Positions 9,053 to 22,179 of a stretch of DNA of 64,000 nucleotides are shown one piece after another (position 1 is the first letter of the stretch; every line of letters begins with the position of its first letter). The DNA is from Onchidella celtica (Eukaryota > Mollusca > Gastropoda > Systellommatophora > Onchidiidae). The notes under the pieces were generated by a model, which did no database searches, was not told where the DNA came from, and saw only the letters and a program-made list of their open reading frames with translations. The DNA lies in assembly GCA_963931925.1 (NCBI GenBank), contig OZ007569.1, forward strand, positions 70,889,035 through 70,953,034, in the 5' to 3' direction. The position numbers and the translations under genes are program-made.

Positions 9053-11175
9053 ACAGAGCATTGTGTCGATATTGTTGCCTAGGAAAATTCAAAAGGAGAA
9101 AAAACATTGATGGTTAAACAACAATAAAACCACCGCACACTTAAAATAAATTATTAATGAGAGTAAAATAATTACAAGAGATCACACCAAAATTACTCGA
9201 CTTTTCAAACTTTACATAAAAATCGGAAACGCATTTAGTCTATAGAGAGCAATTTTATGCGTGATGAACTATTTAAATGAAAAGAGGCGCTCGTGGGGCT
9301 AACGAAAAAAAAGGGATTGCACAAAGGATACCTTAATACAATCTGACATCTCTGTATTTTTTTGTTTCAGTGTGTTTGCTTTCGGTGCGCTTGATTCACA
9401 CAAAGTCCTGTCATATGTACTAATCATAGCATCAGAAATATTCTAAAAGGCACTCTAATAGACATATTTGCAGCCCGGCAGGCGAGCACACTGGCAGGCA
9501 GAGAAAAAATTAATCCGACGAATGTTGAAATGCAAGAGAAGTGCGCTGGCACAAAGACATATTTGTTTTTGTTGTTGTTCTTTGCTGGTAAATTTAAAAT
9601 ATAGTAATAATAATGCTAGCCGACTAGATATTTCCAAAGACCACCATGCATTACTTCTCGACAGCTCCATCCCTGTTTTCATCTGGTGATTTAATATTGG
9701 TCTTTAGGTTTATAGTCGCCATTCCCAGTATCTTAGAAAGGACAGTGCTTCCTACATTCGCCCCTTAAGAAAAAGAAAAGTTATCATGCCATTTCACTTT
9801 CCAGTTTCTGAGTGGTTGCTTCTATACGGACTTGTTCTAAAATTTCACCCACTCTCGGAGAGTTTTATTCGATGTAAGCTTTTTGTCCAGATCAGTAGTC
9901 TATTCTCTGGCAAGTTTCCAAGTCTAAAACTGTCCCATGAAATTCACCCTCAACGTCATAGTTTTTTTTGTTGTTGTTGTTTTGTTTTGTCAAAATAAAA
10001 GAATTCCTGTTTATCGTCACCTGATAAATTATCAAACGCCTTATCATAATTTAGAGTCATTCTGCTTGTTGTCTTGGCCACACGAACCCCGGATTTTTCT
10101 ACAAGTTAATCTCCGTCTGGAAACAGGATCTCTGTCAAGTTTATCATAAAGCAACTGTAAGAACTAATAGCCCACGATTACAAAATTATAACAAAGTCAT
10201 CTTACCAATAGCAGACTGGTTTGGCGGCAATTATCTTCTTCAAGCATGGTGGTATTTCTTTGAATCCTCCTTCCCCACAGAAGAAATACTAACAATGCAC
10301 TCCGAATTCGCCCAGCACCAACAACAGCAACAAAACAAATTTGCGGTCTTGTTAGAATTATAATTATGTAGTTTGAAGTTCTTACGACTTGGTTTTCCCT
10401 CCTTAAAATGCCTGGGTTTGCTATGCGATTATTTGTTTCAAATCCCTGATTAACACTATTGTAAGCTCTCACTTCATTGGATAACAGAGAACTGTCGCTT
10501 TCGCTCTGTGTTTGTATGGCCCAAGTGCTGCTTTATTCTATTTCTACTTTTTACAAAAATTGAGAATATTTCCGTAAAATGGCATAACAAAATGTCTTAT
10601 ATTAGTCGTGTAAAAATTGTGAAATTATTTCACTCCTGAGAGTAGATCTTAATGTCTAACTAAAATTACTTACAGGCGAGTTTTGCAAAACACATTAATG
10701 TGGAAACTGAATAAAGCAGTACTGGGGCGTCGTTTCCTTACTTTTGATGGACTATATGCAATATTATTTGTATATATATGTAAAAATTGTTTATAAATGT
10801 GTTAATGATATAATTTCACACATGGTTCCTTTGAGTGTTGTTGTTTCATGCAATCGAGACCCAAACTGTTGTCATGGATCCTGTTTCCGTACCAGAGTAA
10901 CCCACAAGTGTTATTTCTTTTGCAGCCACCAATCTTAACAACAAATAAAGCAAAAACAACGAATCCTATGCATGTGTGTGCACATGTAGCACACGCGGTA
11001 CGTGCAGGCGCACACACACACACACACACACATACACACACACCAAGAGACATGCTGTGTGTAAATCATGATTTGATTGTCACTGTAAGTAAATATATCA
11101 TTTGTCATGACTTTTCGCCTGTTTTATTGTGCTTACACAACTCTTCTATGGTTTACTTACATTATATAGGCTATA
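9053..11175. other. 3' flank of GIMAP copy 1
   Basis: Contains the poly(A) signal at 9123-9128 and a (CA)n tract at 11010-11042. A segment at about 9470-9610 has a diverged counterpart at about 36137-36280 downstream of the fifth GIMAP gene. Small ORFs here lack recognisable domains. Confidence 0.55.
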
Positions 11176-11899
11176 TCTATAATTAATAAAAGTGAAACCT
11201 TACGACAATTGCAGTGCGCCTTTCGCTACTCCTCTGTTAATACTGATTCGGTGGCCCTCAGATTTAATACAACGCTTAGTATAGACTGTCGTCGTGTCCC
11301 CGGCACAGAAAATAAAAAAAAATTAAGAACTCGCAGAACGTTTGTATTAGTTGCTAGGTTGCGACACAAGCGTTCGGTCTATTTTTTCGGCAAACTAATG
11401 TAACTAAGATTGGTTCCGGTATAGACTGTATCACACTCACAAACCAACTTCCGGTTAGAACTGGTTTGAATGATGAGATTGAGGATTAGACTATCAAGTT
11501 TGAAACTTTGTGTATTCTCAATGTGCCTAGACTGGGAAAAAGAAAGGGTCTGGAATTGGGAGATTGACGCTGCAGGGCCAAAAGTACACAGGTTTGTGTT
11601 TTCAATATGCCTAGGAAAATATTATAATATTTCTTTTCCATTAACACAATATGACGTTATCACTTCCTGCGATGTGCAAACAAACTAACCCGTGAGCAAA
11701 TCATAGCCATTTGACGGTTGCTGGCGGGACGCGCAGGACGTCAACGCGCAAAAGGAGAGCAGTAAAACTATCTAAAAACAAACAAACAAAAATAAAATAA
11801 AGCTAAAGGAACAGGCAAAATGAAGCAGGTCCGTAATAATCACCCAGAACTGAAACTAATACATCCATTTATCCCGGGCAGGGCCGGGAACTCAGCTAG
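11176..11899 (+). mobile_element. Non-autonomous Helitron (unit 1)
   Basis: Begins TCTATAATTAATAAAAG after an A and ends in CTAG before a T. The hairpin CCCGG-GCAGGG-CCGGG lies a few bases before the 3' end. TC at the 5' end, a terminal hairpin plus CTRR at the 3' end, and A/T flanks without target duplication define Helitrons. It encodes no Rep/helicase, so it must be mobilised in trans. Confidence 0.8.
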
Positions 11900-13249
11900 T
11901 AATATATATAATTGCTTGCTGGTGCCTTTTTGTAAATTATGTACTGGTGTGGATCGAAAATTAAGCGGTTAATTCCTTCCTATTTCTGTGCCTCTTCTAT
12001 ATAAACTCTGATCAGATTGTATGTCCTTGAGACCTTCCGGGCAATTTTGTGTGTCACTCTCCAAATTGCTTACTGATTTTTGAGAGTACTTAGAATGATC
12101 ACGAAAATAGAATGTTAGGGAGAACAAAAAGTAAATTTCCTACACATTGAGCAAACGGCCGCAATTAAATTTCTTTGATGGCTCCACAAAGCTTCATTAT
12201 GATCTAGACAGATTGAGATGACTTCAATGCTTCCTCTTGTGAGTATAAATATACAACAGAATTGACAGACTGGTAGACATACTAGCGGTCAGTTTGATGG
12301 ACGGTATTGTGTCGTAATTTGTAATCATTGTTTGATAAGGATTATGATTGTCGTATTACAGTCAGCTCCACATAGGTCGACGTGGTTTAAGTTGATTTCA
12401 TCTGTCATTAGTAGCCCCGCCCCCAACATATTTTTTATCAGTAAAAAACTCCTTATGTTGACATCAAGTTAAGCAACTGTGCCTCTTTAGTCGATGTTTT
12501 TGTGCGGCCCTTGCATGATAAATATAACTGCCTAACTTGATGTTCAGGTCGTATCCACAAATTGTAAAGTGTGTTGGGATTATTCGCACAGGTCTAGGTC
12601 TTCCTACCAAGGCCACATCAAACGCATTAAATTGCAAGCTTTTTATAACTGGCAAAAACTAAAAACGCTGTCATTAAGAGCAGAATAGCATGATTGGTGA
12701 AAATGAACGGGAAAAAAAAAAAAAAAAAAGTGGTGGCGCAAAAAAAAAAATTACATCCCTCCACTATATTGGGTTGGTTTTTGTTGTTTTTTTTTCTAAT
12801 TAAGAGGGTTAACCTAGCAATTACTTAAGTCGATTTTTTATGTAAGTCGATTTTTTTTTTGGTTAGGTCCGTTGGACATCGACTTAGGTTTTCAAGCAGC
12901 ATCTCCTGTATTTACATTTTTATTATATGCAGAATCATTTTTTTTTTTTTGCCTTTGATGTCTTTACTATTCTCTTTATCAAAGATGTCCATCGTAACTC
13001 TTTTTTAAAATAATGCACCGGACAAAAAATATAATTAATGTTATAATAACTTTTCTTTCTTAATATATGAGCTTTCTGTAAAATTATTGTATTACATGTA
13101 TATGAGGCGTTTCCAAAGAAAGGGCCAGTTTCTTACCTTTTGTAATTTTCTTTTCTATTATACTTGTTACAGGCATGAACTGTTAATTTTATGTTACAGG
13201 AGAGTGCAGTTTGATAAAACAATGAATAAGTTCTATTGTCAAGATATGG

Positions 13250-13291
<42 letters not shown>

Positions 13292-13709
13292 TTCATATTT
13301 TTAAATGTTGAAAATTGTTCAATTTGTGGTGTCCGCTATTGGGATCCGCCGTTTCAAAGCTGCTCTTTTAGTCCAGATAGTTTTGATTTCAAAACTGAGG
13401 TACTTTTCATCTAAAATTACATAGTACTTTGTAAAGAAATGGTCAATTCCAATTATCTCCTTCTTTAGATCAAAATATGGCCAAAAATAAAATGCCTTTC
13501 AATCCTTTGTCACGGGTGCTGGAATATCAAATTTTGCTTCGTACAAGGAGCAAAGGTTGGGGCTTGGGTGGTTTTTAAAAGGCGCAGTTACATAAATTTA
13601 CATCTCTTGATTTCCCAGTGATAACACCGTGAGCAGTGAAATCCACTGAGATGGCATATGAGACCTCCAAAGCCCTGAAAGTAAGTGCCTGGATTTTGGA
13701 CTGTCACTG
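11900..13709. other. Distal part of unit 1, no gene recognised
   Basis: Contains homopolymer A and T runs (about 12711-12750 and 12940-12952) and a (GTT)n microsatellite at 13249-13290. A segment around 12260-12360 has a diverged counterpart at about 36640-36740. It ends in GTCACTGG at the unit junction. Confidence 0.5.
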
Positions 13710-15536
13710 GTGTCACCATAGGTACTTTGTAAACCTATAAACAATATTGCAACATCTGGTACATGTACTGATATTGTAGGCTGGCGAGTATATTTAACAA
13801 CATCGCTGTTTCATTTGTTTTTTGTGTTCGTCCACAACTGTCAAGGCCGGACATATCGGTTTGTCACTGATGCTACTGTCACTGGTACTACCGAGGAAAG
13901 CAGTAACACCAGTGACACAGTTGGTAGCATCAGTGACAAAATCGATTATTCGTTCGTATTTACTCTCTTTAATACCCGGATTGCTTTATTTCATTTACTT
14001 TTAGATTTATGTCATGTAATTTCATTTTCAGACCACATTTCAAGGACTAGTCGGGGGCGAGGAGAAGGATGGGGGGGGGGGGGAGAGAGAAGTTTGGGAT
14101 AAAGGTCGGGGAAGGGGACGGTTGAGAAAGCATGCACAACACTGTTCTCTGATTGGCACGTTGAAGCAATGTGTTTCTGTGAAATATGGACGTATTAGTT
14201 AATGTTGATCCTTAAAGTTGTGTGCGTGTATAATTATGTGTACGTCCATGGGTGTTCAAGTATCTGTGCGTGTGTGTGTGTTTGTGTGTGTATGTGTGTG
14301 TGTGGTTGTTGTTGTTGTTGTGGTTGTTGTGGTGGTGTTTTTTTCCATCACAAAAATGTAATGTTTTAAACTGTGTGCGTGTGAGCGGTTCCCCAATAAT
14401 TTCGCACCCAAAATGAGCACAAACTATACAGCAGGGTTAAACTGGATGTTATTACAAAACAATAGATCTATACCTGTACCTACCCACTTTCACACGTTTA
14501 AACGTTTAAGCAATGTCAGATGTGGTACAAAGGTAGTAACATGTTACGTGTTGAATTTTCGACCATTTAAAACTAAACAAATGTTCAAAAGTGCAGAGAT
14601 AATAATAATACGTCTTTCTGTCTCTCCATGTACTTTTTTTTATTTTGCGTCTCGAGTTTTCATTCCATTCAAATGCCGTTAGATTTTTGTAGCAGAAAAG
14701 TTCGTCTTAGCACTATACTTGAAAGAGAAAGATAGAATCAAGTCTTAATTATTTCTACTAATTTGTGTGTACAGGCGCATACTTTTGGACACTGTTTGGA
14801 TATCAAGTATTTTCTAGTTCAGTTAAAGGCAGAGATAAACAAAGTTTTAACCAGCATACTAAAAGTGTGCATTTTCATAAATGCATTGAAATCACATTTG
14901 TTTAAGGAAAAACAAGATTTGGTTTTCTATTGAGATATTTTTTAGAGAACAGAACAGTGTAAATCTTTGTTTTTGTGATCTATGTGAAAGTTTTGTCACT
15001 GGTGCTACCGTTTGCCTCTGGTGTCACCAGTTTGAAAAAAAAAAAAAAACGATGAAAAATTAAGTTTCAAGTAGACTGCGAGGGACTGGTTTGTAATGTC
15101 TAGAGACATGTTTTGGCCTACAGGTACATAATGATCAATGGTGAACTTGTCGTTTGCTTTTGAACTGAATTGGATCGTTCCATTTTCAGAAATGTTTTCT
15201 TGGAAAGCTATTTTTCTTTTGATTTTATCAGAAATGGCTGTTCAAAAATTGAGTTGGGGCGCGGGGGGGGGGGGGCCTTCAACGCCTCAAATGACTGTCA
15301 GCAGATAACCAAGCCTCGGTAGTACGACACGCTTGGGAAAAACTTTGTGATTATTCGCGCGGTGCTGGCGAACGGTGGTCCCCCGTGTCATTTTTGTTGG
15401 TTGATCAATACACGAAGCGACAATCCTATTTTTAGAAAAAAACAAACACGGAATGTGACGAAAACCTTGGCCTCCACTGCGCGGATTCTAAAAGTAGTCA
15501 GTCTGTTGACATGGCGAAAGAGCAACAGTCTGCCTC

Positions 15537-15544
15537 TATATAAA
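15537..15544 (+). promoter_or_regulatory. Candidate TATA box for GIMAP copy 2
   Basis: TATATAAA at the same relative position as in unit 1, about 930 bp before the ORF. Confidence 0.35.
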
Positions 15545-16468
15545 CCGGGATACCATGCTTACCAAATACGATTGCCTGAATTTACACAATATGGTAATAC
15601 AAAACTAGGCAGCTTATCCCAAATACATGAATACAGCTATGTAAAGTGATCTTTGAAGGTAGGACAACTCTTCAATGAGCAGCACGTATAAGCTCTCGAC
15701 TTTACTAGAAAGATAAGATAAGATAAGATAAGATATGACTTTATTATCCTGTTTCCAGGAAATTTGTTGTCACGGCGTCAGTAGTGGTACAACAGTAAAT
15801 ACAATATCTAAGACATACAGGTTTTTAACGCATACCACACACATGCACATTGCTCACACAACATTACCAGAAAGTATTGCTCACACACACACACTGTAAG
15901 AACAATCCGTTAGGAAAACTAACAACAGCATACAACATCAGGAGACACTGCTACTTCGAATTGCGGATGGCAAAAAAGATCGTCTATATCGCTCTCTGTA
16001 AATTGGAGATATATTTATGTTCATGGTTTCAGTGGGACTAGGTGGCACAAACTGAAACTCACACAACATGTAAATGAACAGGCCCTGCTCAGGTCAAAAA
16101 CACTGATGATAATGCTGATTTCTTGAACAAAGGACTCAATCGTACTGTAAAACGCTTCTTTGAGTGCAGGTGGCATTATGTCTAGTATAATACATTAATA
16201 ATTGAATACCACGAAATGCACGTCTCGTATAGTAATTTCACCTGTGGTTGCTTCCATCTAGCCTCATTCTTTTGTTTGCATATATTCAGTAATTTTTGTC
16301 GATTGTCAGAAATAGTTAAATTTACAATACACTGATTTTCTCATTATAACTCGATTCTTGGAAGTACAGCTATTTTTCGTTTAATATTCTCTCTTTCTCT
16401 CTTATTCTCTCTCATACATTCATTCACTCACTCACGCAATCACTCACTCACTCACTCACCAGATATCC

Positions 16469-17521
16469 ATGGCCAGTTCTGCCCGGGAAACCAACATTTT
16501 GATGGTAGGTAAAACAGGACATGGGAAAAGTGCTACCGGGAATTCTATTCTGGGCCGTAAAGTATTTAAAAGCATCAACAGTACAAGTTCAGTCACCAAG
16601 AAAATTGACTGGGATTATGTACAGTTTGAAGGGAGAACGATAAAAGTGGTTGACACTCCAGGGCTATCAGACACACAGTGTGGAAGCCAGGGGAGCATTA
16701 GAATGGTGGTTGAAGCTATGGAACAGGCTATCAAGTACAGCCCATCTGGTTATCATGTGATTCTGATTATCCTTCGGTATGACCAGCGATTTACCCAAGA
16801 AGACATTGAGACTATTGAAACCTTGAAACACATTTTTGGCAAGGATTTCATCGACTACCATTCTATCTTACTTTTGACACGCGGTGACCAGTTTCAACAC
16901 ACTCAGGAAGAAGCTGGAAGGTCCTCGACATTTGAGGAATGGTGTAGTGAACAAACTGGTTACTTTGCTAAACTCTATAGGCAGTGCGGAAACAGAGCGA
17001 TTTTATTCAACAACAGGACCACCACCGAGGAAAAAGAACAAGTTCGTGATTTGCTGAAGGCGGTAGATACATTCGGTCATCCTTACACCAGCGAAAAGTT
17101 TCAACTGGCCCAGAAAGAACGAGAAGCTGTCATGAAAGATCCAGCTTGTATTTTACTTAACGAAGAGACATTAAAGGAGTTCGCGTTCATCAGTCAAAAG
17201 TTTGCCGATTGTGATTATAGAGATCTCAAGTCAGAGGTGCGGAAATGTTTAGGCTTGTTAAATGACGTGGAGTGTTTAGAAAGGAAGATAAAGGAAGAGT
17301 ATAAGAGCTCCAAAGCTCTCCCCGTGGCTTTGAAGTATGCCAGTGACCTGAAGCATCCGCTGAAGGAAAGAGTTAGCGCTATCAAGGACCATTTAAAGAA
17401 GAACGCTGAATTGCTGCATTTGCAGGACCTTCGGAAAGAATTGGAAAGGCAAAATGAAGATTTGCAAGCAAAAATCCAAAACATGAAAAACGAACAATCA
17501 CGCGGGTGCATTATCCAATAG
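16469..17521 (+). CDS. AIG1/GIMAP GTPase, 350 aa, CaaX box (array copy 2)
   Basis: Same architecture as copy 1: P-loop 14-21, DTPG 62-65, RFTQED 107-112, TRGD 137-140, FNN 180-182, coiled-coil tail and a CIIQ terminus. The protein is identical to copy 3 and differs from copy 1 by Thr184 and Asp194. It is preceded by the (TCAC)n-CAG acceptor-like sequence (AG at 16461-16462) and followed by AATAAA at 17592-17597. Identity reaches through the flanks, so this is recent duplication rather than selection on the protein alone. Confidence 0.93.
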   Translation: MASSARETNILMVGKTGHGKSATGNSILGRKVFKSINSTSSVTKKIDWDYVQFEGRTIKVVDTPGLSDTQCGSQGSIRMVVEAMEQAIKYSPSGYHVILIILRYDQRFTQEDIETIETLKHIFGKDFIDYHSILLLTRGDQFQHTQEEAGRSSTFEEWCSEQTGYFAKLYRQCGNRAILFNNRTTTEEKEQVRDLLKAVDTFGHPYTSEKFQLAQKEREAVMKDPACILLNEETLKEFAFISQKFADCDYRDLKSEVRKCLGLLNDVECLERKIKEEYKSSKALPVALKYASDLKHPLKERVSAIKDHLKKNAELLHLQDLRKELERQNEDLQAKIQNMKNEQSRGCIIQ

Positions 17522-19644
17522 ACAGAGCATTGTGTCGATATTGTTGCCTAGGAAAATTCAAAAGGAGAAAAAACATTGATGGTTAAACAACAATAAAACC
17601 ACCGCACACTTAAAATAAATTATTAATGAGAGTAAAATAATTACAAGAGATCACACCAAAATTACTCGACTTTTCAAACTTTACATAAAAATCGGAAACG
17701 CATTTAGTCTATAGAGAGCAATTTTATGCGTGATGAACTATTTAAATGAAAAGAGGCGCTCGTGGGGCTAACGAAAAAAAAGGGATTGCACAAAGGATAC
17801 CTTAATACAATCTGACATCTCTGTATTTTTTTGTTTCAGTGTGTTTGCTTTCGGTGCGCTTGATTCACACAAAGTCCTGTCATATGTACTAATCATAGCA
17901 TCAGAAATATTCTAAAAGGCACTCTAATAGACATATTTGCAGCCCGGCAGGCGAGCACACTGGCAGGCAGAGAAAAAATTAATCCGACGAATGTTGAAAT
18001 GCAAGAGAAGTGCGCTGGCACAAAGACATATTTGTTTTTGTTGTTGTTCTTTGCTGGTAAATTTAAAATATAGTAATAATAATGCTAGCCGACTAGATAT
18101 TTCCAAAGACCACCATGCATTACTTTTCGACAGCTCCATCCCTGTTTTCATCTGGTGATTTAATATTGGTCTTTAGGTTTATAGTCGCCATTCCCAGTAT
18201 CTTAGAAAGGACAGTGCTTCCTACATTCGCCCCTTAAGAAAAAGAAAAGTTATCATGCCATTTCACTTTCCAGTTTCTGAGTGGTTGCTTCTATACGGAC
18301 TTGTTCTAAAATTTCACCCACTCTCGGAGAGTTTTATTCGATGTAAGCTTTTTGTCCAGATCAGTAGTCTATTCTCTGGCAAGTTTCCAAGTCTAAAACT
18401 GTCCCATGAAATTCACCCTCTGCGTCATAGTTTTTTTTGTTGTTGTTGTTTTGTTTTGTCAAAACAAAAGAATTCCTGTTTATCGTCACCTGATAAATTA
18501 TCAAACGCCTTATCATAATTTAGAGTCATTCTGCTTGTTGTCTTGGCCACACGAACCCCGGATTTTTCTACAAGTTAATCTCCGTCTGGAAACAGGATCT
18601 CTGTCAAGTTTATCATAAAGCAACTGTAAGAACTAATAGCCCACGATTACAAAATTATAACAAAGTCATCTTACCAATAGCAGACTGGTTTGGCGGCAAT
18701 TATCTTCTTCAAGCATGGTGGTATTTCTTTGAATCCTCCTTCCCCACAGAAGAAATACTAACAATGCACTCCGAATTCGCCCAGCACCAACAACAGCAAC
18801 AAAACAAATTTGCCGTCTTGTTAGAATTATAATTATGTAGTTTGAAGTTCTTACGACTTGGTTTTCCCTCCTTAAAATGCCTGGGTTTGCTATGCGATTA
18901 TTTGTTTCAAATCCCTGATTAACACTATTGTAAGCTCTCACTTCATTGGATAACAGAGAACTGTCGCTTTCGCTCTGTGTTTGTATGGCCCAAGTGCTGC
19001 TTTATTCTATTTCTACTTTTTACAAAAATTGAGAATATTTCCGTAAAATGGCATAACAAAATGTCTTATATTAGTCGTGTAAAAATTGTGAAATTATTTC
19101 ACTCCTGAGAGTAGATCTTAATGTCTAACTAAAATTACTTACAGGCGAGTTTTGCAAAACACATTAATGTGGAAACTGAATAAAGCAGTACTGGGGCGTC
19201 GTTTCCTTACTTTTGAAGGACTATATGCAATATTATTTGTATATATATGTAAAAATTGTTTATAAATGTGTTAATGATATAATTTCACACATGGTTCCTT
19301 TGAGTGTTGTTGTTTCATGCAATCGAGACCCAAACTGTTGTCATGGATCCTGTTTCCGTACCAGAGTAACCCACAAGTGTTATTTCTTTTGCAGCCACCA
19401 ATCTTAACAACAAATAAAGCAAAAACAACGAATCCTATGCATGTGTGTGCACATGTAGCACACGCGGTACGTGCAGGCGCACACACACACACACACACAC
19501 ATACACACACACCAAGAGACATGCTGTGTGTAAATCATGATTTGATTGTCACTGTAAGTAAATATATCATTTGTCATGACTTTTCGCCTGTTTTATTGTG
19601 CTTACACAACTCTTCTATGGTTTACTTACATTATATAGGCTATA
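17522..19644. other. 3' flank of GIMAP copy 2
   Basis: Equivalent to 9053-11175: poly(A) signal at 17592-17597 and a (CA)n tract at about 19479-19511. No recognised gene. Confidence 0.5.
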
Positions 19645-20368
19645 TCTATAATTAATAAAAGTGAAACCTTACGACAATTGCAGTGCGCCTTTCGCTACTC
19701 CTCTGTTAATACTGATTCGGTGGCCCTCAGATTTAATACAACGCTTAGTATAGACTGTCGTCGTGTCCCCGGCACAGAAAATAAAAAAAAATTAAGAACT
19801 CGCAGAACGTTTGTATTAGTTGCTAGGTTGCGACACAAGCGTTCGGTCTATTTTTTCGGCAAACTAATGTAACTAAGATTGGTTCCGGTATAGACTGTAT
19901 CACACTCACAAACCAACTTCCGGTTAGAACTGGTTTGAATGATGAGATTGAGGATTAGACTATCAAGTTTGAAACTTTGTGTATTCTCAATGTGCCTAGA
20001 CTGGGAAAAAGAAAGGGTCTGGAATTGGGAGATTGACGCTGCAGGGCCAAAAGTACACAGGTTTGTGTTTTCAATATGCCTAGGAAAATATTATAATATT
20101 TCTTTTCCATTAACACAATATGACGTTATCACTTCCTGCGATGTGCAAACAAACTAACCCGTGAGCAAATCATAGCCATTTGACGGTTGCTGGCGGGACG
20201 CGCAGGACGTCAACGCGCAAAAGGAGAGCAGTAAAACTATCTAAAAACAAACAAACAAAAATAAAATAAAGCTAAAGGAACAGGCAAAATGAAGCAGGTC
20301 CGTAATAATCACCCAGAACTGAAACTAATAGATCCATTTATCCCGGGCAGGGCCGGGAACTCAGCTAG
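19645..20368 (+). mobile_element. Non-autonomous Helitron (unit 2)
   Basis: 724 bp, same TC start, terminal hairpin and CTAG end as in unit 1. It was copied with the unit rather than inserted separately, as the position is identical. Confidence 0.8.
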
Positions 20369-21719
20369 TAATATATATAATTGCTTGCTGGTGCCTTTTT
20401 GTAAATTATGTACTGGTGTGGATCGAAAATTAAGCGGTTAATTCCTTCCTATTTCTGTGCCTCTTCTATATAAACTCTGATCAGATTGTATGTCCTTGAG
20501 ACCTTCCGGGCAATTTTTTGTGTCACTCTCCAAATTGCTTACTGATTTTTGAGAGTACTTAGAATGATCACGAAAATAGAATCTTAGGGAGAACAAAAAG
20601 TAAATTTCCTACACATTGAGCAAACGGCCGCAATTAAATTTCTTTGATGGCTCCACAAAGCTTCATTATGATCTAGACAGATTGAGATGACTTCAATGCT
20701 TCCTCTTGTGAGTATAAATATACAACAGAATTGGCAGACTGGTAGACATACTAGCGGTCAGTTTGATGGACGGTATTGTATCGTAATTTGTAATCATTGT
20801 TTGATAAGGATTATGATTGTCGTATTACAGTCAGCTCCACATAGGTCGACGTGGTTTAAGTTGATTTCATCTGTCATTAGTAGCCCCGCCCCCAACATAT
20901 TTTTTATCAGTAAAAAACTCCTTATGTTGACATCAAGTTAAGCAACTGTGCCTCTTTAGTCGATGTTTTTGTGCGGCCCTTGCATGATAAATATAACTGC
21001 CTAACTTGATGTTCAGGTCGTATCCACAAATTGTAAAGTGTGTTGGGATTATTCGCACAGGTCTAGGTCTTCCTACCAAGGCCACATCAAACGCATTAAA
21101 TTGCAAGCTTTTTATAACTGGCAAAAACTAAAAACGCTGTCATTAAGAGCAGAATAGCATGATTGGTGAAAATGAACGGGAAAAAAAAAAAAAAAAAAAG
21201 TGGTGGCGCAAAAAAAAAAATTACATCCCTCCACCATATTGGGTTGGTTTTTGTTGTTTTTTTTTCTAATTAAGAGGGTTAACCTAGCAATTACTTAAGT
21301 CGATTTTTTATGTAAGTCGATTTTTTTTTTGGTTAGGTCCGTTGGACATCGACTTAGGTTTTCAAGCAGCATCTCCTGTATTTACATTTTTATTATATGC
21401 AGAATCATTTTTTTTTTTTTGCCTTTGATGTCTTTACTATTCTCTTTATCAAAGATGTCCATCGTAACTCTTTTTTAAAATAATGCACCGGACAAAAAAT
21501 ATAATTAATGTTATAATAACTTTTCTTTCTTAATATATGAGCTTTCTGTAAAATTATTGTATTACATGTATATGAGGCGTTTCCAAAGAAAGGGCCAGTT
21601 TCTTACCTTTTGTAATTTTCTTTTCTATTATACTTGTTACAGGCATGAACTGTTAATTTTATGTTACAGGAGAGTGCAGTTTGATAAAACAATGAATAAG
21701 TTCTATTGTCAAGATATGG

Positions 21720-21761
<42 letters not shown>

Positions 21762-22179
21762 TTCATATTTTTAAATGTTGAAAATTGTTCAATTTGTGGT
21801 GTCCGCTATTGGGATCCGCCGTTTCAAAGCTGCTCTTTTAGTCCAGATAGTTTTGATTTCAAAACTGAGGTACTTTTCATCTAAAATTACATAGTACTTT
21901 GTAAAGAAATGGTCAATTCCAATTATCTCCTTCTTTAGATCAAAATATGGCCAAAAATAAAATGCCTTTCAATCCTTTGTCACGGGTGCTGGAATATCAA
22001 ATTTTGCTTCGTACAAGGAGCAAAGGTTGGGGCTTGGGTGGTTTTTAAAAGGCGCAGTTACATAAATTTACATCTCTTGATTTCCCAGTGATAACACCGT
22101 GAGCAGTGAAATCCACTGAGATGGCATATGAGACCTCCAAAGCCCTGAAAGTAAGTGCCTGGATTTTGGACTGTCACTG
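20369..22179. other. Distal part of unit 2, no gene recognised
   Basis: Poly(A)/poly(T) runs and a (GTT)n microsatellite at about 21719-21760. Ends at the GTCACTGGTGTCACC junction. Confidence 0.5.

Larger units (their letters stand above)
5248..13709 (+). repeat. Tandem segmental unit 1 (8462 bp) carrying a GIMAP gene
   Basis: The start GTGTCACCATAGGTAC recurs at 13710, 22180 and 30640, and the sequence between is almost identical from unit to unit by eye. The unit contains an 81-bp inverted repeat, a TATA box, a GIMAP ORF, a Helitron and microsatellites. Unit 1 has slightly more substitutions than units 2 and 3 near its left end. Confidence 0.9.
13710..22179 (+). repeat. Tandem segmental unit 2 (8470 bp)
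   Basis: Near-identical to unit 3 and very close to unit 1 along its whole length, including intergenic DNA. Most length differences lie in homopolymer and microsatellite runs. Confidence 0.92.

Noticed and set aside
13087..13311. ORF with a long poly-valine run
   Set aside because: It is the translation of a (GTT)n microsatellite.
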